From Paractinoplanes deccanensis (GTDB lineage: Bacteria; Actinomycetota; Actinomycetes; Mycobacteriales; Micromonosporaceae): DNA of 64,000 bases. The stretch lies in NCBI RefSeq assembly GCF_016862115.1, contig NZ_BOMI01000189.1, forward strand, positions 20,690-84,689, in the 5' to 3' direction. The notes below the pieces were generated by a model. The model was not told where the DNA came from, ran no database searches, and worked only from the letters and a program-made list of their open reading frames with translations. This document shows positions 1-7,809 of this stretch, one piece after another. The first letter of the stretch is position 1; each line of letters begins with the position of its first letter. A program made the translations under genes and the position numbers.

Positions 1-97
1 GGTGGCGGCGACCCCGCTCGTGGCCCTGGTCGCCGTCGCCGCGGTGCTCACCGCCGCCGGCCTGACCGGCTTCCGCCGGCGCAACGTCCCCGACTGA
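1..97 (+). CDS. C-terminal end of a membrane protein, probably an ABC-2 type permease (partial)
   Basis: The window opens inside an open frame that ends at the TGA at 95-97. About 31 residues are visible: a hydrophobic Ala/Val/Leu segment of about 20 residues followed by a short basic tail ending GFRRRNVPD. A last transmembrane helix followed by FRRR(D/N) and a few residues is the usual ending of actinobacterial ABC-2 permeases of drug or antibiotic export systems. That assignment is inference from this tail only. Any membrane protein with a terminal helix and a positive cytoplasmic end would look similar. Confidence 0.5.
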   Translation, partial: VAATPLVALVAVAAVLTAAGLTGFRRRNVPD

Positions 98-123
98 TTG
101 CCGGCACCCCCTACGGTGCCGTC

Positions 124-492
124 ATGCCGATCCCCGACTTCGTCCTCGCCCTGCGCTCGAAAATCGGGCACGACCCGCTGCCGCTCCCCGGCGTCATCGC
201 GGTCGTGCTCGACGAGCGCGGCCGTGTGCTCCTGGTCCGCCGCTCGGACACCCACGACTGGGCCCTGACCACGGGCTGCCTCGACCCCGGCGAGCAGCCC
301 GCCGCCGGCGCCGTCCGCGAGGTCCGGGAGGAGACCGGCGTCGAGGTCGTCGCCGAACGGCTGCTGGCGGTGGAGGTCGGCTGGTTCGACCCGGCCGAGG
401 TCCCGCCGCTCCCGCCCCACCAGGCCCGCTGCCTCGCGACAGCCCTCGACCCCGGGGCCGCACCCTGGTTCGCGCCGTCACCCGCGCGCTGA
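124..492 (+). CDS. NUDIX hydrolase with an internal deletion
   Basis: This is a 122-residue NUDIX-family pyrophosphohydrolase (nucleoside diphosphate linked to another moiety X). The NUDIX box is complete: GCLDPGE, seven residues, then REVREETGV, at about residues 56-78. The N-terminus (MPIPDFVLALRSKIGHDPL) is typical of an actinobacterial subfamily of about 155 residues. Here the sequence jumps from the strand after the box (ERLLAV) straight to the C-terminal EVGWFDPAEVPPL. The middle strands, normally about 35-40 residues, are missing in frame. The box residues that bind metal are kept, but the fold is probably damaged. A TACGGT hexamer lies exactly six bases before the ATG, so the transcript may be leaderless. 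Confidence 0.8.
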   Translation: MPIPDFVLALRSKIGHDPLPLPGVIAVVLDERGRVLLVRRSDTHDWALTTGCLDPGEQPAAGAVREVREETGVEVVAERLLAVEVGWFDPAEVPPLPPHQARCLATALDPGAAPWFAPSPAR

Positions 493-873
493 AGCGATCT
501 CCGCGTCACTGCGCAAGATGCAGAACTCGTTGCCCTCCGGATCGGCCAGCACCACCCACCCCGTGCCGTCCACCTTGCGGCGGTCGTCCACCACCGTCGC
601 GCCGAGACCGAGCAGGCGGGCAAGCTCCGCATCCCGCGTGCCGTCGGCCGGCCGCAGGTCGAAGTGAATCCGGTTCTTGCCCTGCTTCCCCTCCGGCACC
701 TCGATGAAGAGCAGCCGGTGCCCCCGATCGGCCGAGAAGATCAGGCACTCCTCGTGACCGGGCTCGTTCGGATCGTCGGGGTCCTGGCTGTAGCCGAGGA
801 CCTCCTCCCACCAGCGAGACAGCGCATAGGCGTCCGAGCAGTCCACAGTGGTGTGCGACACATATGAGGTCAT
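478..873 (-). CDS. VOC (glyoxalase/bleomycin resistance-like) family protein
   Basis: A 131-residue single-unit vicinal-oxygen-chelate protein. It starts MTSYVSHTTVDCSDAYALSRWW and ends with the typical strand pattern DPEGNEFCIL. The family includes glyoxalases, dioxygenases and antibiotic-binding proteins. This actinobacterial type (WWEEVLGY near the start, HFDLRPADG in the middle) is usually annotated only as a VOC or glyoxalase-like domain protein with unknown substrate. The ATG at 873 overlaps the stop of the upstream gene in an ATGA, so the two are translationally coupled. Its 3' end overlaps the end of the convergent NUDIX gene by 15 bases. Confidence 0.85.
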   Translation of the reverse strand: MTSYVSHTTVDCSDAYALSRWWEEVLGYSQDPDDPNEPGHEECLIFSADRGHRLLFIEVPEGKQGKNRIHFDLRPADGTRDAELARLLGLGATVVDDRRKVDGTGWVVLADPEGNEFCILRSDAEIASARG

Positions 874-1211
874 CGCCGGATCATCGCAGAGCCGGGCTCG
901 GGCCGCTCTCCCTCCCACCACGCCAGGTTGGCGGTCGCCTGTGCCACCGGCTCGATGAGCTCCCCGCCCTCGGCGATCAGCCCGTCCTCGACGCACCAGA
1001 TGTCGACGACCTCGATCTCCGGTCCGGCGCCGGGCAGCCGCCGCCGCGTGTGCACGACCACGTGCGCGCCGTCGGCCAGCACGTGGCCGATCTCGACCCG
1101 CATGCCGGCGAGCGGCACGAGGGCGGCCCGCACCGCGGCGAGCCATGCGCTTTGGGTTGAGCTGACGCCGCCCAAGCGCCGCCATGATTGCGACTGGCGG
1201 GCCACCTGCAC
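870..1211 (-). pseudogene. SnoaL/NTF2-like protein with its N-terminus lost
   Basis: The recognisable part runs from about 1160 to 870 and reads like the C-terminal two thirds of a small SnoaL-like (NTF2 fold) protein: WLAAVRAALVPLAG, then VVVHTRRRLPG, then IEVVDIWCVEDGLIAEGGELIEPV. The first helix and loop expected in this family (about 40 residues) are absent. The frame remains open upstream, but its first codons (1211-1184) fall inside the antisense of the MmyB pseudogene fragment. The gene therefore seems to have lost its start in the rearrangement that put that fragment here. A truncated product from an internal GTG is possible. The stop overlaps the start of the VOC gene in ATGA, which suggests an old operon. 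Confidence 0.55.
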
Positions 1212-1440
1212 GTGCCGCTACGGGAACGCAACCGGCTGCTGGTCTTCGACCGCCGGTGGAACATCGTGATGACCAACCGTGCCGTCGACCCGTTCTTCGC
1301 GCGCGTGGCACCGGATGCTGCGGCCACCCGTCAATCTGGTGCGCCTCGGGCTGGAACCGCGCGGGCTGGCCCGGCTGGTCGTCAACCTCGACGACGTACG
1401 CGCGGTGTTCCGCACCCGCCTCTCGCGCCGGCTCGCCGCC
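1184..1440 (+). pseudogene. MmyB-like regulator C-terminal fragment, copy A
   Basis: A remnant of the ligand-binding half of an XRE/MmyB-like transcriptional regulator. One frame gives LAGHLHVPLRERNRLL joined directly to VFDRRWNIVMTNRAVDPFF. The intervening residues of the family (about 30) are deleted. After about 1320 the similarity continues in the next frame as LRPPVNLVRLGLEPRGL and further. The helix-turn-helix half is absent. Bases 1194-1440 are identical, apart from one base, to the reverse complement of 7969-8215. The deletion and frameshift are present in both copies and so predate the duplication. Similarity ends abruptly at 1440. Confidence 0.75.
1194..1440. repeat. Long inverted repeat, left arm (247 bases)
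   Basis: This block matches the reverse complement of 7969-8215 without gaps and with a single mismatch (CTCGCGCC here, CTCACGCC in the other copy). It covers the MmyB pseudogene fragment. A second, weaker matching block follows at 1462-1550 (partner 7721-7809). The copies face each other across about 6.5 kb. Their near-identity in dead sequence points to a recent copy or to gene conversion between the arms. Confidence 0.9.
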
Positions 1441-1461
1441 TCGCCTGCTTCATCAGATAGG

Positions 1462-1550
1462 GCGTCAGCCGATCTCCACCCACACCTCGTCGAGGACTCC
1501 CTGAAACTGGTCGTTGTCGGCGAAGGAGCCCTTGCCGGCGATGCTGAACG
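1462..1550 (-). pseudogene. 3' fragment of the LamG-domain gene found at 7099-7806
   Basis: Read on the minus strand, these 89 bases encode the last residues of the LamG protein (FSIAGKGSFADNDQFQGV and LDEVWVEIG, then stop). They differ from 7721-7809 at only three positions, one of which changes Gly to Ala. Upstream on the minus strand the frame stays open to a possible ATG at 1623 but is not LamG-like. In the intact locus the LamG end and the MmyB fragment are separated by about 160 bases. Here they are 21 bases apart, so this copy carries a deletion between them. Confidence 0.75.
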
Positions 1551-1624
1551 CGGCCGGACGGCTCGAAGCCGCCCGGCCGGCACTCAGCTCGCGCGGACCG
1601 GGCGCGATGTGATCTCCTGCCATC

Positions 1625-1936
1625 GTGAACACCGACGACGTCGGCCGCTGCGTCTCGCTCCCGCTCGGCCAGGCTGTTCAAACCGCCCGGCTTCTGGAGA
1701 GCATCGTCGTCTCGCTGGACCGAATCGGCTCCCGGATGGCCGGCGGAGACGCCGATGCTCACACCGTTGACCAGTTCATCACCGAATGGTCCGTCGGGCC
1801 GCGTCTTTCCCGGGCGCGCGTCGAGCTCTGGGACGCGATCGCACAGGTGATCGGCGAAGAGGCGGTCGAAGAGATCGCGGAGACCACGCCGCGCTTCCCC
1901 GACCCTGTTCCCGACGAGGTCCGCGCGCGGATCTGA
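1625..1936 (+). CDS. Conserved small protein of unknown function
   Basis: A 103-residue soluble protein starting with GTG (VNTDDVGRCVSLPLGQAVQ). It has no signal peptide, no membrane segment and no cysteine pair. It is mixed helical and acidic towards the end (WDAIAQVIGEEAVEEIAE). Amino-acid composition and codon pattern look like a real gene, unlike the antisense frames here. I do not recognise a domain and propose no function. It begins immediately after the scrambled LamG/MmyB fragments, which lie on the other side of its start. Confidence 0.6.
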   Translation: MNTDDVGRCVSLPLGQAVQTARLLESIVVSLDRIGSRMAGGDADAHTVDQFITEWSVGPRLSRARVELWDAIAQVIGEEAVEEIAETTPRFPDPVPDEVRARI

Positions 1937-1966
1937 CCGCCGAGGGTCTCGCCGGGGCGGGCGGGC

Positions 1967-2167
1967 TCAGTCGGGCGGGCCGATCGGGCTGCCCTGGGTG
2001 GCCGGGCTGTCCGGGGCCTGGCCCGGCACGCCGGGCTGCGAGCGGGCGCGGTCCGCCTCGTCGTGGGTGAGGTCGCCGGGGTTGCCGTTGTCGGGCTCGG
2101 TCATCGTGTCGGGGTTCATCGAGCCCGGGTCGGCGATGCTGGACAGGTCGTCGTTCGGATCAGTCAT
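1967..2167 (-). CDS. Small acidic, disordered protein
   Basis: A 66-residue product, MTDPNDDLSSIADPGSMNPD onwards, very rich in Asp, Pro, Asn, Gly and Ser and without hydrophobic stretches. It is probably intrinsically disordered. Short proteins of this composition are common in Micromonosporaceae and have no assigned role. The gene lies tail-to-tail with the preceding small gene and 33 bases downstream of the end of the SDR gene on the same strand. An upstream TAACCC lies seven bases before the ATG. Confidence 0.55.
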   Translation of the reverse strand: MTDPNDDLSSIADPGSMNPDTMTEPDNGNPGDLTHDEADRARSQPGVPGQAPDSPATQGSPIGPPD

Positions 2168-2200
2168 GCGTGCGGGGTTACCCCGTGGACGGCGATCGAC

Positions 2201-2872
2201 TCACCACGGGACCGGGCCGTCGTCCTGGAGGAAGGCGCCCGTCGGCGGATTGTCCATGGTGGCCAGGCGGACGGCGATGGCGGCGCCCTCGGCGGCGGTG
2301 CGGTCGAGGGACAGGCCCAGGTCCTTGGCGAAGTCGGTGCCGCACGCGCCGGGGGCCACGGCGTTGACCGAGAAGTCGGGCAGGGCCTTGGCGTACTGCA
2401 CCGTCAGCATGTTGAGGGCGGCCTTCGAGGTGGGGTAGGCGACCGGGGTGCCGCCGGCTGCGAAAGCGTGCGCCGGGTCGGTGTTCCAGTGCAGGGACGC
2501 CGTACCGCTGGAGATGTTGATGATGCGGGGGTCGGGTGACCGGCGCAGCAGCGGGAGGAACGCCTCGGTGACGCGCAGGACGCCGAAGAGGTTGGTCTCG
2601 TAGACGGCCCGGACCACCGCCAGGTCGACGGCACCGGGGGATTGGCCGGCCTGGCCGCCGGAGATGCCGGCGTTGTTGACCAGGACGTCGAGGCGGCCGT
2701 AGCGGTTCGTCACGTCGGCCGCCGCCCGGCCGACCGAGGCGTCGTCGGTGACGTCCAGGTCGGCGCGGGTGGCCGCGACGACGGTCATTCCTTGTGCGGT
2801 GAGGGCCGCGGCGATTGCCTGCCCGATGCCCCGGCTCGCGCCCGTGACCAGGGCGATCTTCGTGTCTGCCAT
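2201..2872 (-). CDS. Short-chain dehydrogenase/reductase (SDR)
   Basis: A 223-residue classical SDR. The N-terminal cofactor motif is TGASRGIGQA (residues 10-19). NNAG is near residue 66, the catalytic Ser is in INISSGTAS near 120, and YPTSK gives the catalytic Tyr and Lys at about 146 and 150. It likely oxidises or reduces an alcohol or carbonyl with NAD(P)(H), and the substrate cannot be read from sequence. The ATG at 2872 was chosen because it starts directly before the first beta strand; longer frames only add a non-SDR leader. It is transcribed divergently from the LysR gene, with 70 bases between, so it is the probable target of that regulator. Confidence 0.88.
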   Translation of the reverse strand: MADTKIALVTGASRGIGQAIAAALTAQGMTVVAATRADLDVTDDASVGRAAADVTNRYGRLDVLVNNAGISGGQAGQSPGAVDLAVVRAVYETNLFGVLRVTEAFLPLLRRSPDPRIINISSGTASLHWNTDPAHAFAAGGTPVAYPTSKAALNMLTVQYAKALPDFSVNAVAPGACGTDFAKDLGLSLDRTAAEGAAIAVRLATMDNPPTGAFLQDDGPVPW

Positions 2873-2929
2873 GGCTCCATCGGACCACCGGGCGGCGGCG
2901 TGAGCCAAGATCGATCGGGTACGCGGGCG

Positions 2930-2944
2930 ATACCCTGCGGGTAT
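2930..2944. promoter_or_regulatory. LysR-type palindrome overlapping the lysR start codon
   Basis: ATACCCTGCGGGTAT is a perfect 6-3-6 inverted repeat and contains the T-N11-A core typical of LysR-family sites. It covers the first two bases of the lysR ATG at 2943. The left half contains TACCCT, exactly six bases before the ATG, which could serve as the -10 box of a leaderless transcript. Binding here would block lysR expression directly and could act on the divergent SDR promoter. The binding itself is inference. Confidence 0.6.
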
Positions 2945-3794
2945 GGAGGACGTCGAGACCCGGGAGCTGCGGTACTTCGTCGCCGTGGCCGAGGAGCTGC
3001 ACTTCGGGCGGGCGGCCGAGCGGCTGGGGATCGCGCAGCCGCCGCTGTCGCGGGCCATCCGCCGGCTCGAGCATCGTCTCGGCGTCGCGCTTCTCGACCG
3101 TACGAGTCACGGCAGCCGGCTGACCCCGGCGGGCGAGGTGCTGCTGGCCGAGGGGCGGACGGCGCTCGACGCGGTGGCGGCCGCCACGCGCCGGGCGCAG
3201 CGGGCCGGTCCGCGGGCGCGCCTGGTGCTGGCGATGAAGCCGGGTGGGGACGCGGGACTGCTGCCGCGCATCCTGGCCTCGTACGAGGAAAGGCCCGATG
3301 CCCTGCCGGTCGAGTTGGCCTTCTCGTTGGGCGACCGCGCGGCGATGCTGCGGGACGGCCGCGCCGACGTCGGGCTGCTGCACCACCCGCAGAACGACCT
3401 GCGCGGGCTCGCCACCGAGGAGCTCGCCGTCGAGCGCCGCGTGCTCGCGATCGCCGACACCCACCCGCTGGCCGCGCGCGACGCCTTGCGGCTGGCCGAT
3501 CTGGCCGGCGTACCCGTGCCGCAGTTTCCCGAAGCCGCTCACCGCGAGCCCGGCCCCGTGGTGGGGGACGTGGCGGAGTTGATGCAGCTGGTGGCGCTGG
3601 GGCGGGCCGTCGCGCTGGTCACCGAGTCGGCGGCGCAGCGACCGGCCCGGGGCGTCACCTACCGGCCGGTGCTCGACGCCGCACCCGCGACCCTCGTGCT
3701 GGCGTGGCCGGAGAGCAGCCGGTCGCGGGAGGTCGCGGCCTTTGTCACCGCGGCCCGGCGGGCAGTCGCTCCACCAGCGACCGGTACCACGTGA
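2943..3794 (+). CDS. LysR-family transcriptional regulator
   Basis: A 283-residue LysR-type regulator. The winged helix-turn-helix occupies residues 6-65 (ELRYFVAVAEELHFGRAAERL, then IAQPPLSRAIRRLE). The rest is the periplasmic-binding-protein-like effector domain, which ends without the usual long tail. The ATG at 2943 sits inside a perfect palindrome, which suggests autoregulation. The gene is divergent from an SDR gene 70 bases away, a common arrangement in which the LysR protein controls its neighbour. Its last 50 bases overlap the end of the convergent M20 peptidase gene. Confidence 0.9.
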   Translation: MEDVETRELRYFVAVAEELHFGRAAERLGIAQPPLSRAIRRLEHRLGVALLDRTSHGSRLTPAGEVLLAEGRTALDAVAAATRRAQRAGPRARLVLAMKPGGDAGLLPRILASYEERPDALPVELAFSLGDRAAMLRDGRADVGLLHHPQNDLRGLATEELAVERRVLAIADTHPLAARDALRLADLAGVPVPQFPEAAHREPGPVVGDVAELMQLVALGRAVALVTESAAQRPARGVTYRPVLDAAPATLVLAWPESSRSREVAAFVTAARRAVAPPATGTT

Positions 3795-5076
3795 TGCCGG
3801 CCAGGTAGGCGCCGACCGTGATGTGCTCGTCGTACGAGTGGATCGCCTCGCGCTGCTTCTTGGTCATCTCGAACGGCGTGAAGCGGTAGACACGCTCGCA
3901 GATCTCGGTGAAGCGCCGGGCGTCGGTGGCGGCCATCATCACGTACGGCGTGGTGACCGCCCTCGGGAAATGCTCGGCCGTGACCGCCTCGATCAGCTCG
4001 AACGCGTCGTCGAGCGGCGACTCCGGTGACGGCTCGCCGTCGTGCACCACGGTGACGCGCACCTTGTCGTCGCGGATCACCCTGCGGACGTGGGCGATCG
4101 CGCCGGCCATCGTGTCGCCGACCAGGATCCGGATGTTGACGCCCGCGGTGGCGTTCGAGGCGACCACGTTGAGCGCGGGCGAGCCGCTCAGCGTGGTCAC
4201 CGCGAACGTCGTACGGACCATCGCCGCCGCCTCGGGGCCGGCCGCCAGCAGCAGCCGGGTGAGCAGCGGGCGGGACCGCACCGCGACCCGCAGCGCGACC
4301 CCGACCGGCCCGGTCGCGTGCGGGGCGGCGCGGCGCAGGAACTCCACCGCCGCGTCCGGCATGGTGGCGCGCATCGGCGAGCGGTCGAGCCGGGTGATGG
4401 CCCGGGCCAGCCGGGCGGTCGGGCCCATCGGTGCGGGAGTCGACGCGTGCCCGCCGCGGCCCTCGACGCTGAGCTCGATCGAGGCGACGCCCTTCTCGGT
4501 CACGCCGATCGCGGCCATGGGCACCTGCACGCCCGGCAGCACCTCGTGAGCGATGGCACCGCCCTCGTCGAGCACGAACCACGGCCGCACGTCCCGCTTG
4601 CGCAGCTCGTCGACCGCGAGGGCGGCCGTGACACCGGCGATCTCCTCGTCGCAGCCGAACGAGAGCCACACGTCCTGCGCGGGCGTGTGCCCGCCGGCGA
4701 GCAGGTCCTCGACCGCCTGGCAGATCGCGGTGAGGCTGGCCTTGCAGTCGAGGGTGCCCCGGCCCCAGACAACGCCGTCCTCGACCACGGCGCCGAACGG
4801 CGGATGCCGCCAATCGCCCTCGACCGGCACCACGTCGATGTGGGCCATCAGCACCACGGGACGGTCGGCGGAGGCGCCGCGCCAGTGGAAGAGCACGGCG
4901 TGCGTGCCGATCGGGATGCGCTCGAGTCGCTCGTGCAGCAGCGGGAAGTGCCGGCGCAGCGCGTCGTGGAAGGCCGCGAACGCGTCGTCGTCCCAGCGGC
5001 CGGCCTCGCGGCTCGAGACGGTCGGGATGCGCAGCAGGTCGCGGAACGCCTCGAGCTGGTCCTGCTGGTCCGTCAC
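3745..5076 (-). CDS. M20-family metallopeptidase (carboxypeptidase S-like)
   Basis: A 443-residue cytoplasmic M20 peptidase. The two-zinc site is visible: H79 and D81 in MAHIDVVPV, D110 in GRGTLDCK, the acidic pair in CDEEIAG near 143-145, D170 in VLDEGG, and a C-terminal His in YDEHITVG. The dimerisation (lid) domain lies roughly at residues 200-320. Members remove C-terminal residues from peptides or hydrolyse N-acyl amino acids; the real substrate is not evident. It starts four bases after the stop of the transporter gene upstream, so the two form an operon. There is no signal peptide. Confidence 0.88.
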   Translation of the reverse strand: MTDQQDQLEAFRDLLRIPTVSSREAGRWDDDAFAAFHDALRRHFPLLHERLERIPIGTHAVLFHWRGASADRPVVLMAHIDVVPVEGDWRHPPFGAVVEDGVVWGRGTLDCKASLTAICQAVEDLLAGGHTPAQDVWLSFGCDEEIAGVTAALAVDELRKRDVRPWFVLDEGGAIAHEVLPGVQVPMAAIGVTEKGVASIELSVEGRGGHASTPAPMGPTARLARAITRLDRSPMRATMPDAAVEFLRRAAPHATGPVGVALRVAVRSRPLLTRLLLAAGPEAAAMVRTTFAVTTLSGSPALNVVASNATAGVNIRILVGDTMAGAIAHVRRVIRDDKVRVTVVHDGEPSPESPLDDAFELIEAVTAEHFPRAVTTPYVMMAATDARRFTEICERVYRFTPFEMTKKQREAIHSYDEHITVGAYLAGITWYRSLVERLPAGPR

Positions 5077-5080
5077 CGAT

Positions 5081-6994
5081 TCAGCCTACGTGCACGTGGG
5101 GCCGCCGGTTGCGGTCCGGCTCGGCCCGCCGCAGCATCTCGCGCGTCACCGGTGCCACCTCGCCCTGCCCGAAGGCGAGGTAGCGCACGAAGTTGGCGAC
5201 CGGGTTGCCCTCGGTCCACTCGAAGTAGATGTGCGGCCGCCGCCCGGTGGTGTCCCGGATCCAGAGCAGCAGCGCGGCCAGCGCGCTCGGCACCGAGGAG
5301 CTGGTCACCCGCATCACCTTGTAGCGGTGGTGCAGCAGCTCGCCGGTCACCCGCAGCTCCGTCTCGAAGTCCGAGGCGTCCTTGACGGTCACCTCGACGA
5401 AGATGACGTCCCGGTCGTCGGCCATGTCGTTGTCCGCGAGGATCTGCGCGATCTTGTCGCTGTACTCGCGGCTGTCCCGGCGGTCCGGCTCGTTCGCGAT
5501 CAGCCGGATCTGCCGGCGCCGGCAGTCGCGCAGGAAGCCCAGCGCGGTCTCGTCCGCCTCGATGTCGGTGACCCGCAGGTCGAACGCCCGGAACAGCCGG
5601 GACAGGAACGAGACGACCAGGATCCCGGCGATGAAGCACGCGGCGATCTTCACGCCGTCGGGCCGCTCCACGATGTTCGCGATGGTCGTGTAGACGAACA
5701 GCACCGCGATGATCCCGAACGCGATCGTGCGCTTGCGCTGCCGCCGGCGGCGCGCCGAGAGGGTCACCGCGACCGCCGCCGACGTGATCAGCACCAGGAC
5801 GCCGGTCGCGTAGGCGCCGCCCTGCGCGTCCACGTCCGCGTCGAAGATCCACGTGATGAGGAACGCCGTGCCGGTGAAGACCAGCACCAGCGGGCGCACG
5901 GCCCGGGCCCAGCCGGGCGCCATGCCGAACCGGGGCAGGTAGCGCGGCACGAGGTTGAGCAGGCCGGCCATCGCGGACGCGCCGGCGAACCAGAGGATCG
6001 CGATCGTCGACAGGTCGTAGACGGTGCCGAACGCGTTGCCCAGGTTCTCGTGCGCCAGATAGGCCAGCGCCCGCCCGTTCGCGTCGCCGCCCGACTCGAA
6101 CTGCGCCTGCGGGATCAGCACCGTGGTCACGACGCTGCTCGTGATCAGGAACGCGCTCATGATGACCGCGGCCGTGGTGAGCAGCCGCTTCGCGCCCTGG
6201 ATGCGGCCGCGCAGGTCACCCTTGATGTGCGGCATCACCGCCACGCCGGTCTCGAAGCCGGACAGGCCGAGCGCCAGCTTCGGGAAGACCAGCAGCGCGA
6301 TGCCGACGACCGCCAGCGGGTTGCCGTGCTGGGTGGTCAGCGCCGTGGTCCAGTCGGTCACCGAGTGCGGGTGGGTGAGCACCCGCCACAACCCGTCGCC
6401 GATGACCACCACGTTGAGCAGCAGATAGACGCCGACCAGGCCGACCGCGATGCCGATCGCCTCGGTGAAGCCCTTGAGGAAGACCCCGCCCAGAAGCGCC
6501 ACCAGCAGCAGCGTCACGATCACCTCGTGACCGTGCAGGGCCTCGGGCAGGTACGGGTTCTCGTCGATGTGCGCCGTCGCGTCCGCCGCCGACAGCGTGA
6601 TCGTGATGATGAAGTCGGTCGCCGCGAAGCCGAGCAGCACCAGGACGAAGAGCTTGCCCTTCCAGAACGAGAGCAGCTTCATCAGCATCGCGATGGAGCC
6701 CTCGCCGTTCGGGCTGTCCGACGCCACCCGGCGGTAGATCGGCAGCGCGCCGAGCAGCGTCACCAGCACGAGCACCAGCGTCGCGATCGGCGACAGCACC
6801 CCGGCGGCCAGCGCCGCGATGCCCGGTTGATAGCCCAGCGTGGAGAAATAGTCCACACCGGTCAGACACATCACCTTCCACCACGAGTGCGGCTTCTCGT
6901 CCGGATCGGCCGGTACGCCGTGCGGGCCCTCGTGATGCTTCGCGGTGTCGTTCAATCCGGAGAGCATCCAGTCCCGGAACCCCGTGGTCGTCAC
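5081..6994 (-). CDS. APC-superfamily transporter, KimA-like (possible potassium or amino-acid uptake)
   Basis: A 637-residue protein with about 12 predicted membrane segments (residues about 40-450) and a soluble C-terminal domain of about 190 residues. The N-terminal part (WWKVMCLTGVDYFSTLGYQP) and the overall architecture resemble the KimA/YdaO family, proton-coupled potassium importers whose C-terminal domain resembles universal stress proteins. Many actinobacterial members are simply called amino acid permeases, and sequence alone does not decide the cargo. It is the first gene of an operon with the M20 peptidase. A 17-base palindrome lies upstream at 7036-7052. I see no c-di-AMP riboswitch in the 100-base leader. 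Confidence 0.75.
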   Translation of the reverse strand: MTTTGFRDWMLSGLNDTAKHHEGPHGVPADPDEKPHSWWKVMCLTGVDYFSTLGYQPGIAALAAGVLSPIATLVLVLVTLLGALPIYRRVASDSPNGEGSIAMLMKLLSFWKGKLFVLVLLGFAATDFIITITLSAADATAHIDENPYLPEALHGHEVIVTLLLVALLGGVFLKGFTEAIGIAVGLVGVYLLLNVVVIGDGLWRVLTHPHSVTDWTTALTTQHGNPLAVVGIALLVFPKLALGLSGFETGVAVMPHIKGDLRGRIQGAKRLLTTAAVIMSAFLITSSVVTTVLIPQAQFESGGDANGRALAYLAHENLGNAFGTVYDLSTIAILWFAGASAMAGLLNLVPRYLPRFGMAPGWARAVRPLVLVFTGTAFLITWIFDADVDAQGGAYATGVLVLITSAAVAVTLSARRRRQRKRTIAFGIIAVLFVYTTIANIVERPDGVKIAACFIAGILVVSFLSRLFRAFDLRVTDIEADETALGFLRDCRRRQIRLIANEPDRRDSREYSDKIAQILADNDMADDRDVIFVEVTVKDASDFETELRVTGELLHHRYKVMRVTSSSVPSALAALLLWIRDTTGRRPHIYFEWTEGNPVANFVRYLAFGQGEVAPVTREMLRRAEPDRNRRPHVHVG

Positions 6995-7035
6995 CGGAAA
7001 ATCGTTCCACCGGGTAAGCGGCTCCTCCCACGGTC

Positions 7036-7052
7036 ACGCGTTAACAACGCGT
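7036..7052. promoter_or_regulatory. Perfect palindrome between the transporter and LamG genes
   Basis: ACGCGTTAACAACGCGT is a 7-3-7 perfect inverted repeat in the 104-base divergent region, 42 bases upstream of the transporter ATG and 47 before the LamG GTG. It is AT-richer than its surroundings and looks like the operator of a dimeric repressor. The cognate regulator is not evident; no regulator gene is adjacent. Confidence 0.5.
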
Positions 7053-7098
7053 CAAAAACGCGGCGCATCCTTCCTGGTACGACGTGCGTTAGGTCGGC

Positions 7099-7806
7099 GT
7101 GCGATTCTCCGCGCCGCGCGTTGCCCTGTGCGCCCTCGTGCTCGCAGTTGCGGCCGTCACACCCGCAGCCGCCTTCTCCCCCAAGGTCACCGTGCGGTAC
7201 ACGTTCGACGGCCCCTCACCGCTCGCCGACGCCACCGGCCGCGGCTACGACCTCAGCCCGGTGAGCCGGTACGGCGGCACCTTCACCACGGTCGCCCACA
7301 ACGGCGGCCGGGCGCTCGCCTTCCCGCCGCCCTGCCACACCGAGCCGTGCCCGCGCATCGCCCTGCGCGCCGTCGCCACCGACCTCAACCCCGGCCGCCG
7401 CCCCATCCGCTACGGCGCCGCGGTGCGCCTCGCCGCCGACGAGACCACCAAGGGCGAGAACGTGCTGCAGAAGGGCTACTCGGCCAGCGGCAGCCAGTAC
7501 AAACTCCAGATCGACGGCCTGGCCGGCCGCCCCAGCTGCGTCTTCGTCGACGACCGCCGCCCACAGATCCACACCGCGATCGCCGCCACCGGCGTCGCCG
7601 ACAACCGCTGGCACACCCTCGAATGCCGCCGCGCCGGCCCCCACCTCACCATCCTGGTCGACGGCACCCCACGAGGGCAGACGGTTCTCCCCGCCGACCT
7701 GTCGGTCACCAACCACCTGCCGTTCAGCATCGGCGGCAAGGGCTCCTTCGCCGACAACGACCAGTTCCAGGGCGTCCTCGACGAGGTGTGGGTGGAGATC
7801 GGCTGA
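7099..7806 (+). CDS. Secreted LamG / concanavalin-like lectin domain protein
   Basis: A 235-residue exported protein. It begins with GTG and a signal peptide of about 25 residues (VRFSAPRVALCALVLAVAAV, cleavage near AAAF-SPK). The rest is one LamG-type jelly-roll domain of the kind that binds glycans or proteins: VRYTFDGPSPLADATGRGYD at the start, NRWHTLECRR in the middle, LDEVWVEIG at the end. It has two cysteine pairs and no catalytic residues that I recognise. Its last 89 bases are duplicated at 1462-1550. An MmyB pseudogene fragment faces it directly downstream. Confidence 0.85.
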   Translation: MRFSAPRVALCALVLAVAAVTPAAAFSPKVTVRYTFDGPSPLADATGRGYDLSPVSRYGGTFTTVAHNGGRALAFPPPCHTEPCPRIALRAVATDLNPGRRPIRYGAAVRLAADETTKGENVLQKGYSASGSQYKLQIDGLAGRPSCVFVDDRRPQIHTAIAATGVADNRWHTLECRRAGPHLTILVDGTPRGQTVLPADLSVTNHLPFSIGGKGSFADNDQFQGVLDEVWVEIG

Positions 7807-7809
7807 CGC

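Noticed and set aside
6995..7098. A c-di-AMP (ydaO) riboswitch before the KimA-like gene
   Set aside because: The leader is too short and lacks the conserved blocks; only a palindrome is visible.
4553..7264. A 903-residue plus-strand open frame
   Set aside because: It lies antisense to the M20 peptidase and KimA-like genes, which have clear family motifs; the composition is Arg/His/Gln-rich without domains.
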